Part shown: piece after piece, positions 25,524 to 33,303 of the stretch
Layout of the letters: each line of letters begins with the position of its first letter
Position numbering within the stretch: the first letter of the stretch is position 1
NCBI RefSeq assembly: GCF_003944715.1
Contig: NZ_RWIT01000001.1
Location: 682,001-746,000 of the forward strand
Direction: 5' to 3'
Origin: Hymenobacter rigui
GTDB lineage: Bacteria; Bacteroidota; Bacteroidia; Cytophagales; Hymenobacteraceae
DNA length: 64,000 nt
Made by a program: the position numbers and the translations under genes
Notes under the pieces: model-generated
Seen by the model: only the letters and a program-made list of their open reading frames with translations
Database searches by the model: none
What the model was told of the DNA's origin: nothing

Positions 25524-25715
25524 GATTTCGGGGAGCTGAGACGACCGATACTACGCAGAAACTGCAGAAAACGGCATTCCAATGACGTGGCATCTTAACA
25601 GGACAGTAACTCCAACGCCGGCAAATCGTTGAAAATGCAGCGGCTACGAAGTAAGCTGGACGGTAATGGTCCAACTTTCACGAGCCGGTTTTTGTCATTT
25701 TTTACGATCTGTCTT

Positions 25716-26600
25716 ATGTCAACCAGACTTCAGAATAAAGTAGCCATTGTAACCGGCGGCGGCTCCGGTATTGGAGAAGCCATCAGCAAGCGGTTTGCCC
25801 GCGAAGGGGCGGCCGTGGTGGTAGTAGGCCTCGAGTCGGACCCCGTGCGGGAGGTGGTAGATGAGATTCAGGCTGAAGGGGGCCGCGCCATCGGCTACCT
25901 CGGCGACATCTCCCAGCAGGAAGCCGCCGAAGCCTGCGTGAAGGCTGCCGTAAAGGAGTTTGGCAAGCTGGATATCCTGATAAATAACGCCGGCGTGTTT
26001 CCGGCCACTTCGGAGCTGGATAAGTACCCCGTAGAGGCTTTCGAGTACATGATCAAGAATAATATCTACTCGGTGTTTATGATGAGCCGGGCTGCTTTGC
26101 CGGAGCTGCAGAAAACCAAGGGCAACATCGTATCAGCCGGCTCGGAAGCCGGGCACATGGGCTCCCCCATGATTACGCCCTACGGCGGCACCAAGGCCTG
26201 GGTGATGACGTTCAGCAAGGGCCTGGCCGTGGAGCAGGCCAAGCACGGGGTACGCGTGAACTGCGTAGGCCCCGGCCCCATTGATACCGCCTGGACGCAC
26301 AAGGAAAGCGGCCCCATGAACCAGAAAATGGAAAAGAATACGGTATCCGGCGTACCCATGGGCCGCCGTGGCACTCCCGAGGAAGTAGCCAATGTGTACC
26401 TGTTCCTGGCCTCCGACGAAGCCAGCTACGTAACCGGTGCTACCTATTTCGTGGATGGGGGCGTAACCATCTCCAAAAGCGCCGCCGGCGACGAGGTGCC
26501 CACCCACCTTAAGCAGGAACCCGCCGGCCAGCTTCAGCTCAGCCACTCCAAAGAGGGCAACACCAAAGTGCGCAAAGAGGCACTGGCATCCATGAACTAA
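25716..26600 (+). CDS. Short-chain dehydrogenase/reductase (glucose dehydrogenase-like)
   Basis: 294-residue classical SDR with an unusual C-terminal tail. Cofactor motif VTGGGSGIGE (about 11-20), NNAGVFPATS, catalytic Ser in IVSAGSEAG, and Tyr/Lys in ITPYGGTKAW. The SDR end motif is YVTGATYFVDGGVT. About 38 residues follow (GDEVPTHLKQEPAGQLQLSH and a basic end), beyond the normal end of the fold. Start at MSTRLQNKVAIVTG, the normal SDR beginning, not the earlier frame opening at 25629. NAD(P) specificity and substrate not determined. Confidence 0.92.
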   Translation: MSTRLQNKVAIVTGGGSGIGEAISKRFAREGAAVVVVGLESDPVREVVDEIQAEGGRAIGYLGDISQQEAAEACVKAAVKEFGKLDILINNAGVFPATSELDKYPVEAFEYMIKNNIYSVFMMSRAALPELQKTKGNIVSAGSEAGHMGSPMITPYGGTKAWVMTFSKGLAVEQAKHGVRVNCVGPGPIDTAWTHKESGPMNQKMEKNTVSGVPMGRRGTPEEVANVYLFLASDEASYVTGATYFVDGGVTISKSAAGDEVPTHLKQEPAGQLQLSHSKEGNTKVRKEALASMN

Positions 26601-26675
26601 GCCCATTGATTACGCGGGCTATGCCGCGAATTTTACGGATTGTGTGGCCGATTTATTCTGCTTCAAGCTGTTCGG

Positions 26676-26718
26676 AAAACGAAAAAGACTTGCCAGCATG
26701 GCAAGTCTTTTTCGTTTT
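26676..26718. terminator. Bidirectional terminator
   Basis: AAAACGAAAAAGACTTGCCA / TGGCAAGTCTTTTTCGTTTT, a perfect 20-bp stem with a 3-base loop, between convergent genes. Confidence 0.92.
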
Positions 26719-26735
26719 AGGTCTTCAACCGTGGG

Positions 26736-27179
26736 TTAGCCTTTCTGCAAGGCAGTACCTACGCCGGAGCGGCTTTGGGGCGGGCTGCCGAGGGCGCGCT
26801 GGTTGCGCATCACGTTTATCTGGCGGGCTGCTTCGTTGAAATACTCCAGGCGGCGAATCAACATTTCCTTGGTCAGGACGCGGCCTTCGGGCGTACGCAT
26901 CATGGCTTTTTTATCATCCAGGATGCGCTGAAGCAGGGCCTCATTGCCTGCTTCGTTCTGGCGGAACTGGGTGTAAAACTCGCGCAGGCGCTCCAGCGGG
27001 GTTTCGGTGGTGAGGCGAAACTGGCCGCCGCCCTGGTTCAGCACTTCACTCAGCACGTACACTTCCAGCGGCAGGGAGGTATTCAGGGCCGTAGTACGCA
27101 CATCGAGGCCGGCTTCCAGGCCGCTCAGAATGATTTCCAGGTTGCGCTCAAACTGCTGGTAGTAACCGGCTGCTTCCAT
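26736..27179 (-). CDS. Helical hypothetical protein (147 aa) downstream of moxR
   Basis: Soluble, mostly helical protein without signal peptide. Features: MEAAGYYQQFERNLEIILSG, an aromatic/acidic LERLREFYTQFRQNEAGNEA, and a positively charged C-terminal stretch LTKEMLIRRLEYFNEAARQI ending in a disordered tail. I do not recognise the family. It lies 113 bases downstream of the MoxR ATPase gene across an AT-rich spacer, and its product may serve the ATPase, but this is position only. Ends at a bidirectional terminator. Confidence 0.7.
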   Translation of the reverse strand: MEAAGYYQQFERNLEIILSGLEAGLDVRTTALNTSLPLEVYVLSEVLNQGGGQFRLTTETPLERLREFYTQFRQNEAGNEALLQRILDDKKAMMRTPEGRVLTKEMLIRRLEYFNEAARQINVMRNQRALGSPPQSRSGVGTALQKG

Positions 27180-27182
27180 TTT

Positions 27183-27297
27183 TTGAGGAATTAAAAATTA
27201 GGAATTAAAAATAAAAAATGGGGCAACGTATTACCGGCCAAGTGCCGCAGATGATACATCGTTTAATTCCTCATTTTAAATTTTTAATTATTTCAGA
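27183..27297. repeat. AT-rich spacer with short inverted repeat
   Basis: Between the moxR stop and the helical hypothetical gene. Tandem AATTAAAAATTAGG-like units are followed by an inverted version; GAGGAATTAAA (27185-27195) pairs with TTTAATTCCTC (27262-27272). Its composition is strikingly unlike the GC-rich surroundings. Confidence 0.55.
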
Positions 27298-28255
27298 GAA
27301 GTTCTTTTACAATCTGCGCCACGGTGATGCCTTCGGCTTCGGCCTTGAAGTTGCGCACCAGCCGGTGCCGCAGAATGGGCAGCGCCACGGCTTTTACGTC
27401 TTCGATATCGGGCGAATACTTGCCATGGAGCAGGGCGTGACATTTGGCCCCCACAATGAGGTGCTGCGAGGCCCGGGGGCCGGCGCCCCATTCCAGCAGC
27501 TGGGTGGCGCGGGCCGCGGCCCGGTCGGTGTTGGGACGGGTTTTGTGGACCAGACTCACGGCGTATTCCACCACGTTGTCGGCCACGGGCACGCGGCGCA
27601 CCAGTTGTTGAAACGCCTGAATTTCGGAAGCGTGTAGCACCTTGCTTACCGTGGGCTTCCGGTCGGAGGTGGTGTTTTTTACAATCTGCAGTTCCGCCTC
27701 GTAGCTGGGGTAATCCAGCTCGATATTAAACATGAAGCGGTCCAACTGGGCCTCGGGCAGGGGATAGGTGCCCTCCTGCTCAATAGGGTTCTGGGTAGCC
27801 AGCACGAAGAACGGTCGCTCCAGTGGGTACCGCTTACCGGCCACTGTTACGGCGTATTCCTGCATGCTTTCCAGCAAGGCCGCCTGGGTTTTGGGCGGAG
27901 TCCGGTTGATTTCGTCAGCCAGCACAATGTTGGCGAAAATCGGACCCGGCACGAAGTGAAACTCCCTCTGCTGATTGAGCGTCTCAGAACCCACAATATC
28001 GGAGGGCATCAGGTCCGGGGTGAACTGCACCCGGTTGAACGACAGGTCCAGCGAGTCGGCAATGGTTTGGATGAGCAGGGTTTTAGCCAGCCCCGGCACG
28101 CCCACCAGCAGACAGTGGCCCTGCGAAAACACGGCCGTCAGCACCAGCTCCACCACGTCTTCCTGCCCGATAATGACCTTCCCGATTTCCTGGCGAAGTT
28201 TCTGGTACGACTGGGCCAGCGCGTCGGCGGCTTCTTTATCGGAGGCGAAAGGCAT
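27293..28255 (-). CDS. moxR: MoxR-family AAA+ ATPase
   Basis: 320 residues. Chaperone-like AAA+ ATPase that usually works with von Willebrand A-domain proteins in maturation of enzymes or envelope proteins. Walker A VGVPGLAKTLL (about 50-60), Walker B VLADEINRTPPKTQAALLES, sensor 1 LATQNPIEQEGTYPLPEAQL, then RFMF and sensor 2 region GPRASQHLI. The usual partners DUF58 and BatA/BatB genes are not adjacent. Instead a hypothetical gene follows and parvulin chaperones precede. A -7 box match lies just upstream. Confidence 0.94.
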   Translation of the reverse strand: MPFASDKEAADALAQSYQKLRQEIGKVIIGQEDVVELVLTAVFSQGHCLLVGVPGLAKTLLIQTIADSLDLSFNRVQFTPDLMPSDIVGSETLNQQREFHFVPGPIFANIVLADEINRTPPKTQAALLESMQEYAVTVAGKRYPLERPFFVLATQNPIEQEGTYPLPEAQLDRFMFNIELDYPSYEAELQIVKNTTSDRKPTVSKVLHASEIQAFQQLVRRVPVADNVVEYAVSLVHKTRPNTDRAAARATQLLEWGAGPRASQHLIVGAKCHALLHGKYSPDIEDVKAVALPILRHRLVRNFKAEAEGITVAQIVKELL

Positions 28256-28296
28256 CAGGTAGTGCTTGGTGCTTGGATGATAGTGCTTAGATAATG

Positions 28297-28304
28297 CAAA
28301 GTTA
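28297..28304 (-). promoter_or_regulatory. -7 promoter box TAACTTTG for moxR
   Basis: Exact TAnnTTTG match 42 bases before the moxR ATG, inside a spacer (28256-28363) full of imperfect TGCTTGGTGCTT / AAGCACTAGGCAC inverted repeats. Confidence 0.5.
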
Positions 28305-28363
28305 CCAGCGCTTGGTGCTTGGGCTGACGAACAACCTAAGCACTAGGCACTGACAACTATGCA

Positions 28364-29752
28364 CTAATTAACGGAATTCAGCAGCTTACAGCCGGAATAT
28401 TCGGGGTCAACCTCGAGATATACAGTGCCACGGTTCTGGGCAAACCACGCGTCGAGAGCTTTATTTTTCTTCTCGTTGAGGGCGGCAGCGGCGATTTTCT
28501 GATAATCGTCCTGAATGTTAGCCTGGTGCGGGGCTGAGTTCGACTTCAGGTACAGAATCCGCACGGCATCCTTGCCATCTTCAGTCCGGTACGGCAGCGG
28601 GGGCGTAATACTGCCCACCTTCATGGTATCAATGGTGAAGAAAATGGCGGGGTCCAGCTGGTCAAGCGGGAGGTAGGTGCTGCCGTCGCGGCGGTTTTGC
28701 AGCATACCACCGTTGCCGCCCGTAGTCTTGTCATCGGAATTATCCTTAGCGGCTTTGGCGAAGGACACGCTGTCGGCCAGAATCCGGCGGCGCAGCTTCG
28801 CCAGCTCCAGGGCTGCGTCGTTGGTATCGGTGGTGCCGGTTTCGGGTTTCAGCAGAATGTGACGGGTGCTGTACGAGTCGCCTTTGCGCTCAATGAGCTG
28901 AATCAGGTGAAAGCCGAACTGCGACTCCACGATGGGCGACAGGCCGCCGGGCTCCAGGCGCAGGGCCGCTGCTTCGTACTCGGGCACCAGCTCCCGGCGC
29001 TTGAAGAAACCCAGGTAACCGCCTTCCACGGCCGAGCCGGGGTCCTGCGAATACTGCTTGGCCAGCGTAGCGAAATCCTCACCGGCTACAATGCGGGCCC
29101 GGATATCGTTGAGCTTCGCCTGGGCGGCCTGCTTGGCTTTTGTGTTGGTCTTGGCCACCTTCACGATTTCCCCAATTTCCACCTCGGTGGAATAATAGGG
29201 CAGGCTGTCCTTGGGAATACGGCTGAAATACTGCTTCACCTCCCGGGGCGTCACGGAAACCTTACCGGCAATCTGGTCCTGCATTTTCTGCTGAATCAGC
29301 TGCTCCTTCACCTGTACCCGCAGCTCTTCCTTCAGCTGTTTCAGGGGCTTGTTATAGTATTCCTCCAGCTTTTTCTCCGAGCCAATCTGCTGCACGAAGT
29401 AGGCCATACGCCGGTCCAGCTCACTCTTTACCTGCGAGTCTTCCACTACCACCGAGTCGGTTTCGGCTTTGGCCAGCAGCAGCTTGTTCAGGGCCAGGCT
29501 CTGCAGAATGCGGCACTTGGTATCGGGGGGCAGCATTTTGCCCTCGGCGCGGGCTACTTCCTGCGCATAAATCGTCTCCAGGTCGGAGCGCAGCACAATC
29601 TGGTTGTCCACCTTGGCAATGATACCGTCAACTACCTTCAGGCCTACCGGGCGGCCCACCCCTAACTGGGCATAGCTGGCGGTGACCGAAACGGCCAGTA
29701 GCATGGCACTCAGCAGTGCTTTACGGGCCGATACTCGCAATACTTGAATCAT
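28364..29752 (-). CDS. SurA-like periplasmic parvulin chaperone
   Basis: 462 residues. Peptidyl-prolyl isomerase/chaperone for outer-membrane protein assembly. Signal peptide (ARKALLSAMLLAVSVTASYA), a SurA N-terminal helical domain (about 35-175: VVDGIIAKVDNQIVLRSDLE), then two parvulin modules: YSQDPGSAVEGGYLGFFKRR with FGFHLIQLIERK, and STRHILLKPETG with GGNGGMLQNRRDG. The frame opens 38 codons earlier, but the ATG at 29752 yields a proper signal peptide. Lies between a second parvulin gene and moxR, all minus strand, suggesting a shared role in envelope biogenesis. Confidence 0.9.
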   Translation of the reverse strand: MIQVLRVSARKALLSAMLLAVSVTASYAQLGVGRPVGLKVVDGIIAKVDNQIVLRSDLETIYAQEVARAEGKMLPPDTKCRILQSLALNKLLLAKAETDSVVVEDSQVKSELDRRMAYFVQQIGSEKKLEEYYNKPLKQLKEELRVQVKEQLIQQKMQDQIAGKVSVTPREVKQYFSRIPKDSLPYYSTEVEIGEIVKVAKTNTKAKQAAQAKLNDIRARIVAGEDFATLAKQYSQDPGSAVEGGYLGFFKRRELVPEYEAAALRLEPGGLSPIVESQFGFHLIQLIERKGDSYSTRHILLKPETGTTDTNDAALELAKLRRRILADSVSFAKAAKDNSDDKTTGGNGGMLQNRRDGSTYLPLDQLDPAIFFTIDTMKVGSITPPLPYRTEDGKDAVRILYLKSNSAPHQANIQDDYQKIAAAALNEKKNKALDAWFAQNRGTVYLEVDPEYSGCKLLNSVN

Positions 29753-29947
29753 GGAATGTTCCGTAATGCTTCCGAATGCAACCGGAGTTGTGGAAGCCAG
29801 ACAGCAGGCAAAACGCCAAAAGCTGCCCGTAAATTTCATCATAAATCCTTTCTCCGGCAAAAACAACGACTTCGCCCCTGGTTGTGCCGCATTACACCGG
29901 ACAGAGCCTCATTTGCGGCCAGGGGTTGCAGTCCATACCAACCAAGC

Positions 29948-30016
29948 TACCGGAAAAGAAAAAAGCCAACGCCCGGCCGCCAGCAACGGGCTAACCAGAG
30001 CGTTGACTTTTCCTGA
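29948..30016 (-). terminator. Terminator of the large parvulin gene
   Basis: Minus-strand stem GTCAACGC...GCGTTGGC with inner CCCG/CGGG pairs, followed by TTTTTTC. It separates this gene from the SurA-like gene. The rest of 29753-29947 shows no gene. Confidence 0.7.
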
Positions 30017-30031
30017 ATTCTGACAGCGGCG

Positions 30032-32332
30032 TTATTTGGTTACCAGCTTATCAACTTCCGGCTGGTTGATTTTTACCGGATACTTCTCACGCAGCTGACC
30101 AATCCACTGCTTTTCCAGATAATTCTGGTAGTCGCTGGTAGCCTGGCCGCGGGCTTCAGACAGGTTTTTGGGGCCGGCAGGCAGCTGCTTTTCTACCTGT
30201 ACGGCATAGTAGCGGCCATCCTGCTGCGTGGTGTACGTGCCGGGCGCATTGCTCAGGAACTGATCCACGGCTTTATTGTCGCCTTTCTGGAAGTTACGCT
30301 GCTGCACCTGTACCGCTAGCGGATTCTGCGCATTTAAGCTTTCCTCGAGGGCCGTAGGGTTGGTAGTGGTTACCGTGAGCAAAGCATTGCCTTCAGTAGC
30401 TGGCTTGCTGGCCGTGGTGGTCTTGATGCGGTCAGCGGGTATCCCTTTTGCCGTGAGGTATTTTACCACGTTGGCGGCGCGGCTGGCGGCTACGGCGGGC
30501 TTTTCGCCACGCTTGGTCTGGCCGGTTACCGTAAGGGTCAGGGCGGGGTCGGAGGCGAAGCGGCTGGCCAGGAAATCAAGCGGAGCCCAGTTGGCCTTCA
30601 GCAGCTCGGCGGTACCGGCCCGGAAGGTGGCCGCCGCAGGCAACCCCTGCCGCACCACAAACCGGCCGTTTTTCAGCTGTTGCTGAGCCTTGGCCAGCAG
30701 CTCCGGCGAGGCGGCGCTGATAACGGTGGCCTGCACGCGGGGCTCCCACTGGTATTTCGCCTGGTTCTCGGTAAAGTATTTCTGCAGGCCCACGGTGTCC
30801 TCAATGGCTTTGCTCCACACTTTCTCGTCCATCAGCTGGAACAGAAGGATCCCGTCCCGGTATTCCTTCACCAGCATGCGGTAATCCTCATACTTGTTCT
30901 CCAGGTTGGCCTTCTCGAAGTCGGTGAGGCTTTGCTCTACGTACTGGTCGTAGAGCTGCTGAGCCACGAAGCGGGCCTCGGAGCCGGGGCGGGGCCGCTG
31001 GTTCTGCTGGGCGTACGTCAGGAAGTCCTTCACCAGATACGGCTTGCCGCCGATGGTGAACAGCGTTGAGTTATCCGTGGGCAGCTGCTTGGCCTTCACG
31101 GGTACGGTCGGGGCCATGTAGGCATACCGGCCATTTACCAGGGCCGTATCCACGCGGCTGAACATGTAGTCCTTGGCGGCCTGGTTTTCGGTGAAGTTGT
31201 TCTCAGTGCGCACCCGTTTCAGGAATGCGGCCTTGTTCAGCTCCGAGCGGGAATCCTTGGCTACTTTGCTTTTGAGCGTGGGCTCCATGGCCGCAAACGT
31301 GGGCACGGGCTGCTTTTCAAGCAGCCGGATGATGTGCCAGCCGTAGGGCGTCTGGATGGGCTGCGAAATATCACCGGGCTTACGGAGCTTGAAGGCGGCC
31401 TCCTCGAAGCTCGGAATCATGCGGCCCGTGCCGAAGGGGGGCAACTCGCCGCCGTTAGCGGCCGAGCCGGCATCTTCCGAAAACTGCGCTACGGTCTTCT
31501 CCCAGTTGGCACCCTGCTTGGTGAGGCGGTTATACAGCTCATCTACCTTCTTCTTGGTGGTCACGGAGTCGGCGGCGGGCATACCGGGCGTGGTCCGAAC
31601 CATGAGGTGGGCCACTTTGATTTCGCCCTGGGCCGGCCGCACATCGTTCACCTTGATGATATGGTAGCCGAAGCGCGTGCGCACCGGCTGCGACACCTGT
31701 CCCACCGGCGTGCTGTACGCCACCGACTCGAAGGGGTACACCATCTGCATAGCCGTGAAGTAGCCCAACTTGCCCCCATTTTCGGCCGCCGAGGGGTCCT
31801 CAGAGGTTTCGCGGGCCACTTTGGCGAAGTCCTCGCCACCGGTTACACGTTGGCGTAGGGCTGTAATCTTCTGGTAGGCCGCCAGCGTGTCTTTGGGGCT
31901 GGCGTCGGGCGTAATCCGAATCAGGATGTGGGAGGCGCTTACCTCTTTGCTCATCCGGTCGTAGGCTTCGCGCACCAGCTTATCCGTCACGCTTTTCTCG
32001 GTGAGATAAGGCTGGGCTAACTGCTGGCGGTAGCCGTCCAGCTCACGCTTGAACGCCTGGGTGGTGTCGAGGCCGCGTTGTTCCGCCTCCAGCACCTTCA
32101 GCTTGAAGTTGGTATAAAGGTCGAGGTATTCCTGTACGCTGGCCTTGGTGCCGTATTCCGGAGCCGTGCTGTTGTTTTTGCGGTACACGTACGCAAACTC
32201 CGAAGCCGGAACTTCGGTGGTACCCAGGGTTTCGACGGCGGGCACCATTGCCTTGGTAGTAGGTTTGGTAGTTTGGCACCCGGCCAGGAAAGCAGCCGCG
32301 GCGGTGCCGACAAGCAAAATGCGTTTGTGCAT
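30032..32332 (-). CDS. Parvulin-type isomerase lipoprotein with inserted OmpA-like domain
   Basis: 766 residues. Lipoprotein signal (ILLVGTAAAAFLAGC), N-terminal helical region, then parvulin domains at about 130-230 (ASHILIRITPDA, SEDPSAAENGGKLGYF, FGYHIIKV) and 235-335 (VAHLMVRTTPG, FSEDAGSAANGGELPPFGTG, YGWHIIRLLEK). A helical region follows, and near 575-660 there is a segment with the OmpA-family pattern: LDFLASRFASDPALTLTVTG, QTKRGEKPAVAASRAANVVK, YLTAKGIPADRIKTTTAS. The peptidoglycan-contacting aspartate (usually TD..G) is replaced by TK. Probably an envelope-anchored chaperone/foldase. The combination is unusual. Confidence 0.88.
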   Translation of the reverse strand: MHKRILLVGTAAAAFLAGCQTTKPTTKAMVPAVETLGTTEVPASEFAYVYRKNNSTAPEYGTKASVQEYLDLYTNFKLKVLEAEQRGLDTTQAFKRELDGYRQQLAQPYLTEKSVTDKLVREAYDRMSKEVSASHILIRITPDASPKDTLAAYQKITALRQRVTGGEDFAKVARETSEDPSAAENGGKLGYFTAMQMVYPFESVAYSTPVGQVSQPVRTRFGYHIIKVNDVRPAQGEIKVAHLMVRTTPGMPAADSVTTKKKVDELYNRLTKQGANWEKTVAQFSEDAGSAANGGELPPFGTGRMIPSFEEAAFKLRKPGDISQPIQTPYGWHIIRLLEKQPVPTFAAMEPTLKSKVAKDSRSELNKAAFLKRVRTENNFTENQAAKDYMFSRVDTALVNGRYAYMAPTVPVKAKQLPTDNSTLFTIGGKPYLVKDFLTYAQQNQRPRPGSEARFVAQQLYDQYVEQSLTDFEKANLENKYEDYRMLVKEYRDGILLFQLMDEKVWSKAIEDTVGLQKYFTENQAKYQWEPRVQATVISAASPELLAKAQQQLKNGRFVVRQGLPAAATFRAGTAELLKANWAPLDFLASRFASDPALTLTVTGQTKRGEKPAVAASRAANVVKYLTAKGIPADRIKTTTASKPATEGNALLTVTTTNPTALEESLNAQNPLAVQVQQRNFQKGDNKAVDQFLSNAPGTYTTQQDGRYYAVQVEKQLPAGPKNLSEARGQATSDYQNYLEKQWIGQLREKYPVKINQPEVDKLVTK

Positions 32333-32462
32333 ACAGTGAGGTAGGAATCAGACGAAGCAGGGAAACCGGCCGGGAAAAACTCCGGGTTCGGAAGGCTGCC
32401 TGTCGCAATTTTACGGATTTTTTTCCGGGTGCCGGAGGCGAAGTATGTGGGCTGGATGATCA

Positions 32463-32496
32463 TGAAAAAAGCACTCCTTAAGCGGAGTGCTTTTCC
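32463..32496 (-). terminator. Terminator of the SpoIIE/STAS/RsbW cassette
   Basis: AAAAGCACTCC...GGAGTGCTTTTTT on the minus strand, 25 bases past the stop of the RsbW-like gene. Confidence 0.9.
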
Positions 32497-32521
32497 TGTA
32501 GCCCAAGCCTGTAACGCTGCT

Positions 32522-32935
32522 TCAGGCCAGATTCTTATACAAACGGCATAGGTTGTGGGTTCCGTGCGTAGTAAATTCTACCCGGTCCATTATGCGGTTA
32601 ACCAGCATCATGCCCACGCCGCCTTTCTTACCAATGCGAACATATTCCTGCAGATCGGGCTCCTGGTAGCTGGAAGGGGAATAGGAGGTAAGATTCTTGT
32701 CTTCCAGCTCAATGCTGAATTCCTTGTTCAGCAACTGTACACGTACATCCAGAAACTGCGACTCGTCTTCCCCGTTGCCGTGAATAATCAGGTTGGCCAC
32801 TACTTCATCAACGGCCAGCACAATCTGATTAATTGTAAGCTCAGACAGGTTTTGATTTGTCAAAAAGTCGCTCACGAAGTCGCGCACCACCTTCAGGTTG
32901 CGGCGTGTGCAGCTAATTCGGATTGCGTGTTTCAT
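32522..32935 (-). CDS. RsbW-like ATP-binding serine kinase (HATPase_c)
   Basis: 137 residues, a single GHKL ATPase domain. Anti-sigma/switch kinase type: binds a partner and phosphorylates a STAS-domain antagonist. N box NQIVLAVDEVVANLIIHGNG and glycine-rich lid RIGKKGGVGMMLVNRIMDRV are clear. Encoded directly after the STAS gene and the SpoIIE phosphatase, forming a partner-switch module. No sigma factor gene adjoins, so the final target is elsewhere or is not a sigma factor. Confidence 0.9.
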   Translation of the reverse strand: MKHAIRISCTRRNLKVVRDFVSDFLTNQNLSELTINQIVLAVDEVVANLIIHGNGEDESQFLDVRVQLLNKEFSIELEDKNLTSYSPSSYQEPDLQEYVRIGKKGGVGMMLVNRIMDRVEFTTHGTHNLCRLYKNLA

Positions 32936-32959
32936 TACTCGGGTTTCCGTGCGGCGCTA

Positions 32960-33289
32960 TCAGATGGCTTCGGCTTCGGCTTCCGACGGTACAATCGTCA
33001 TCAGCGAATCCAGACCCAGAATCTCAAACACATTGTGCACTTTTTCCTGCATGTTGAAGAACACCAACTTTACGCCGGCATCCTGAAAGCTTTGCAGGTG
33101 CGAAATGAACACACCCAGACCGGCCGAGGAAATGTAGTTGAGCTGACGGCAGTCAATCAACACCTTCTGGTTGCGCAGGATTTCCGGCTTGCTGAGTTCC
33201 GTATCGAGCAACACAGATGAGCTGGCGTCCAGCTCCCCGTCGAGGCTAAGCGTAAGAGTACTTTCGGTAGCGTGTTGTGTTATTTTCAT
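32960..33289 (-). CDS. STAS-domain anti-anti-sigma factor-like protein
   Basis: 109 residues, full-length SpoIIAA/RsbV fold. Regulatory Ser in DCRQLNYISSAGLGVFISHL (about residue 57), the conserved phosphorylation loop. Strand pattern: LSLDGELDASSSVLLDTEL at the start and VKLVFFNMQEKVHNVFEILG near the end. Its dephosphorylation by the SpoIIE-like protein upstream and phosphorylation by the RsbW-like kinase downstream would switch the partner. Gaps to the neighbours are 14 and 24 bases, indicating an operon. Confidence 0.93.
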   Translation of the reverse strand: MKITQHATESTLTLSLDGELDASSSVLLDTELSKPEILRNQKVLIDCRQLNYISSAGLGVFISHLQSFQDAGVKLVFFNMQEKVHNVFEILGLDSLMTIVPSEAEAEAI

Positions 33290-33303
33290 AGCTCCGTGCT
33301 ACG

